Part shown: piece after piece, positions 61,668 through 64,000 of the stretch
Position numbering within the stretch: position 1 is the stretch's first letter
How the letters are laid out: each line of letters begins with the position of its first letter
Source: Myxococcota bacterium
GTDB taxonomy: Bacteria > Myxococcota_A > UBA9160 > UBA4427
Length of the DNA stretch: 64,000 nucleotides
Direction of reading: 5' to 3'
Assembly (NCBI GenBank): GCA_028278345.1
Contig: JANQEL010000090.1
Span: 1-64,000, forward strand
The notes under the pieces: generated by a model
What the model saw: only the letters and a program-made list of their open reading frames with translations
What the model was told of the DNA's origin: nothing
The model's database searches: none
Translations under genes and position numbers: made by a program

Positions 61668-62453
61668 GTGGTTGCCGGAGTCCAGGAACCCCTCGTGGAC
61701 GACGAATCCCTCGTCATCCCTCCCTCGAGTCGCGCGGCGCGATGGTCGTACGCCTGTGCGATTCCCGGCGTGATCGGCCTCGTGACGGCGCATGCCGCGA
61801 CCCTCGTGATGGAGATGTCCCTCGCATCCGTGCCCCTCGTCATCGTGGCCCTTCTGCTCGGTGCGCTGCTCGCGGATCTCGTGACGGCGGCCGTCCACTG
61901 GGCGTGCGACACCTGGGGCAGTTCGCGCACGCCGTACCTCGGGGCGGGCTTGATCCACGCCTTTCGCGTTCATCACCGGCGCCCCCGGGCCATGCTCGAA
62001 CACGACTGGCTCGACGTGAACGGCGGCGCCAGCGCAGCGATCTTCGCCTTGCTGCTGGTGCTGACCGCGAGCGGTCTCCTGCCGCTCACCGGGGGAGAAG
62101 ATGCCGGGTGGCTTCGTGCCCTGGTGCTCGGGTTTTCGCTCGTCGCCGCGCCGGCGAACCAACTCCACTACTGGGCTCACGCCGTGCGCGCGCCGAGCTG
62201 GGTGCGCGCGCTGCAGCGTCGCGGTGTGGTGCTCTCGGCGGCGGCCCACGGGCCCCATCATCGCGCGCCCCATACCTGCGGCTATTGTATTTCGCTCGGT
62301 TGGCTCAATCGGCCGCTCGACGCGATCGAATTCTGGCGTCGGCTCGAACGCGGGCTTTCGCGTCTGACGGGAGCACGGCCGCGCGGTGAGCCGGGGGCCG
62401 TACGAGCTGCAGATGAGGTCGCTGCGTTTCGCGAATCACAGGAGTTGAAATGA
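61668..62453 (+). CDS. carF: CarF/TMEM189-type plasmanylethanolamine desaturase
   Basis: The 261-residue membrane protein matches the CarF/TMEM189 (Kua) family, shown in Myxococcus and in animals to introduce the vinyl-ether double bond of plasmalogens. Histidine motifs for a di-iron site are in TAAVHWACDTWGS, FRVHHRRPRAMLEHDW, QLHYWAHA and HGPHHRAPHTCGYCISLGWLN. About four transmembrane helices are present. It starts with GTG 61668 and its stop overlaps the folE start (ATGA). Presence implies ether-lipid synthesis in this organism, although the genes making ether lipids are not in the window. Confidence 0.88.
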   Translation: MVAGVQEPLVDDESLVIPPSSRAARWSYACAIPGVIGLVTAHAATLVMEMSLASVPLVIVALLLGALLADLVTAAVHWACDTWGSSRTPYLGAGLIHAFRVHHRRPRAMLEHDWLDVNGGASAAIFALLLVLTASGLLPLTGGEDAGWLRALVLGFSLVAAPANQLHYWAHAVRAPSWVRALQRRGVVLSAAAHGPHHRAPHTCGYCISLGWLNRPLDAIEFWRRLERGLSRLTGARPRGEPGAVRAADEVAAFRESQELK

Positions 62454-62968
62454 AGCTGGTGGATTGGTTGAAGGCCCAGGTGATCGACGATCACCGGGCG
62501 CTCGCGTGGTTCGACGAGGAGGGCAGCGACGATCGCATTGCGAGGGCATTCCAGGAGTTGTTGGCGGGCTATCGGATCGATCCCTCGACGGTTCTCAAGA
62601 CAACGCGCATGCTCGAACCGGGAGAGAAGTCGGGCCTCGTCGAGGTGAAGGAGATCGGCTTCCACTCGCTGTGCGCCCACCACTTCCTTCCCTTCTACGG
62701 GCACGTCGACGTCGCGTACGAACCCGGTGATCGCATCCTCGGGCTGGGGAAGTTGCCGCGCCTGGTCGACGTCTACGCCCGGCGCTTCCAGATCCAGGAG
62801 GATCTCGTGCGCGAGGTGGCGGGCACGATGATGGAGCACGGGCATGCCCGCGGCGTCCGGGTGCGCGCCCGGGCCCAGCACCTGTGCATGTGCAGTCGCG
62901 GGCCCTCGAGTCCCGAGTCGATCACCCACACCGAGTTCGCCCTCGGCACCCTGGCTCGTGACGACTGA
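62450..62968 (+). CDS. folE: GTP cyclohydrolase I (FolE)
   Basis: FolE converts GTP to dihydroneopterin triphosphate, the first step to tetrahydrofolate and tetrahydrobiopterin. The 172-residue protein keeps the zinc and catalytic residues: Cys and His in FHSLCAHHFLPFYGHV, and the third ligand Cys in HLCMCSRGPSSPES. GLGKLPRLVDVYARRFQIQEDL is another landmark. It is shorter at the N-terminus than typical FolE (about 200-220 residues). It overlaps the carF stop by 4 bases and the cytochrome start by 11 bases, so the three are probably co-translated. Confidence 0.93.
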   Translation: MKLVDWLKAQVIDDHRALAWFDEEGSDDRIARAFQELLAGYRIDPSTVLKTTRMLEPGEKSGLVEVKEIGFHSLCAHHFLPFYGHVDVAYEPGDRILGLGKLPRLVDVYARRFQIQEDLVREVAGTMMEHGHARGVRVRARAQHLCMCSRGPSSPESITHTEFALGTLARDD

Positions 62969-63860
62969 GGGGGTTCGACGCTCTGCGGAGCGGTGGGGCC
63001 CCGTCATCGCCATCACCGTTGCGCTGGTGAGCGCGGCCGTGCCGGTCGCGGGGGAACCTTCGGAAGCCCTCGAGTTCTCGTTGCGCGGGGAAGCGCGCGA
63101 CACGCGTCCCCTGGTGGCGTTGGTCGAGCAGTTCCCGGCGGAGGTGATCGAGGTCTTCGAACCCTACGAGAGGCGCAACGTGCGTTTTCGCGCACTGCCC
63201 TTCGACCGGGTGCTCGACGCGGTCTACGGCAAGGCCTGGCGCGACGAAGAGGAGTTCCTGCTCACCTGCAGCGATGGCTATCAGCCGGGCTTCCCGGTGA
63301 AGCGGGTGCTCGAGCATCGTGCGTGGTTGGCCTTCGAACGTCTGGGCGATGCGGGCTTCACGATCCTGAAGCAGGAGTCGGGTGAACAGCGACGCGTCTC
63401 CCTCGGTCCCTTCTACCTGATCTGGCAGAACCTCGACGATGCGGTGGTGCTGCAGGAAGGCGACTACGGCTGGCCCTACCAGCTCGTCGGCGTCGATCTC
63501 GTTCGCGCGCGCGATCGCTTTCCCGCCATGACCCCTCCAGTCGAAGCGGGTGCGAAGGTGAACGCGGGCTTCGCCGCATTCCGCGTGCACTGCTCGAAGT
63601 GCCACCAGATGAACGGCGAGGGCGGCACGATCGGGCCCGAGTTGAACGTTCCCCTCAATCCCTTCGAGTATCGCGAGCGCGATTGGCTACGCGCGTGGAT
63701 CGACGATCCCGCGAAGTTGAGACCCGATAGCCGCATGCCCGCCTTCAACCCCGCGCTCCCGGGGCGCGACGAGCGCATCGATGAGATCCTGGCCTATCTC
63801 GAAGCGATGGTGGGGCACAAGGCGGGTCTCGCCGCAGCGGAGTCCCGAAGCGGCGGATGA
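62958..63860 (+). CDS. c-type cytochrome with N-terminal extension
   Basis: The 300-residue exported protein has a hydrophobic signal segment (VIAITVALVSAAVPVAG), about 160 residues of unrecognised mixed domain (ALEFSLRGEA, LLTCSDGYQPGFPVKR, GPFYLIWQN), and a C-terminal mono-heme cytochrome c domain with heme motif CSKCH and probable Met ligand in SRMPAFNP. The middle part, with DGYQPGFP and FYLIWQN, resembles the sulfite-oxidase-like or oxidoreductase molybdopterin-binding fold, but weakly. The start is GTG 62958, inside folE. It would receive or deliver electrons in the periplasm. Confidence 0.82.
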   Translation: MTTEGVRRSAERWGPVIAITVALVSAAVPVAGEPSEALEFSLRGEARDTRPLVALVEQFPAEVIEVFEPYERRNVRFRALPFDRVLDAVYGKAWRDEEEFLLTCSDGYQPGFPVKRVLEHRAWLAFERLGDAGFTILKQESGEQRRVSLGPFYLIWQNLDDAVVLQEGDYGWPYQLVGVDLVRARDRFPAMTPPVEAGAKVNAGFAAFRVHCSKCHQMNGEGGTIGPELNVPLNPFEYRERDWLRAWIDDPAKLRPDSRMPAFNPALPGRDERIDEILAYLEAMVGHKAGLAAAESRSGG

Positions 63861-64000
63861 ACGGAGTGGAGATGGGCACGTTCGAGAGCTTCTACAACAG
63901 TCCGATCCAACACCCCTGGTATCTCTGGGCCGCGGCCCTGCTCGCGGCGGCGGTCGTGGCCAGGCGTACGGACATCCATCCGTCGCTTCGCGGCTACCTG
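63857..64000 (+). CDS. 5' end of a membrane protein gene, truncated by the window
   Basis: The reading frame opens with ATG overlapping the cytochrome stop (ATGA) and stays open for 48 codons to the window end. After a short polar start it has a hydrophobic helix (HPWYLWAAALLAAAVVA) followed by Arg-Arg, typical of an inner-membrane protein N-terminus. ATG 63872 has GGAG just upstream and is an equally good start. Coupling to the cytochrome gene suggests an electron-transfer partner, but the family is not recognisable from this fragment. Confidence 0.7.
   Translation, partial: MNGVEMGTFESFYNSPIQHPWYLWAAALLAAAVVARRTDIHPSLRGYL

Overview
The window is GC-rich, gene-dense DNA from a Gram-negative bacterium. 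It encodes outer-membrane and LPS functions: a heptose-1-phosphate adenylyltransferase, an LptF/G permease, an AsmA-like protein, a TonB-dependent receptor, a surface-antigen barrel and at least seven lipoproteins. The mix of CarF/TMEM189-type desaturase, NtrBC, GAF-type PtsP, bacterial P450s, CaiB/acyl-CoA dehydrogenase sets, DUF3604, LolA-like/MMPL pairs and FHA/PP2C signalling fits a high-GC member of the former Deltaproteobacteria (Myxococcota, Binatota or a relative). That placement is inference from gene content. I see no rRNA, tRNA, CRISPR array, prophage or transposase, so this looks like ordinary chromosome.

Layout, 0.3-19 kb: a Cys-rich lipoprotein; a minus-strand mrp-ABM-LLM oxidoreductase operon; a plus-strand questin-oxidase-like / LAB_N / lspA / HPt group; a tightly overlapping minus-strand operon ntrB-ntrC-thiE-CNT transporter-acetoacetyl-CoA synthetase; moeA, a divergent MobA-like gene and lptF; then a minus-strand envelope operon (AsmA-like, rfaE2, a membrane-anchored tyrosine-phosphatase-like protein).

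19-33 kb: a small HTH regulator, a cluster of CTGATCGGC repeats and ptsP, followed by a P450 and a DUF3604 protein. Facing these is a minus-strand signalling operon: PP2C phosphatase, FHA protein, COQ8/ABC1-type kinase and a GDPD lipoprotein. Next come a GntP-type permease, a MAPEG protein, a second GDPD lipoprotein and a small lipoprotein.

33-48.5 kb: a CoA-transferase with two acyl-CoA dehydrogenases; an outer-membrane barrel and a sulfatase-fold lipoprotein; gdhA; a sugar operon (fused WbpB-WbpD-like protein, WbpE-like aminotransferase, second sulfatase-fold lipoprotein); a second P450; an LnmK-like double hot-dog protein; and a LolA-like protein facing an MMPL/RND exporter. A 171-bp imperfect palindrome lies between the last two and contains both of their stop codons.

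51-64 kb: a phosphofructokinase of probable PPi type, a TonB-dependent receptor, class II aldolase, hisF and hisH, an STT3-like glycosyltransferase, a lipoprotein, an M20 peptidase, then carF-type desaturase, folE, a c-type cytochrome and a truncated membrane protein. The most unusual points are the kinase/phosphatase/FHA operon with repeated Thr motifs, the palindrome, the CarF-FolE coupling, the STT3-like protein lacking a WWD motif and the LnmK-like gene.
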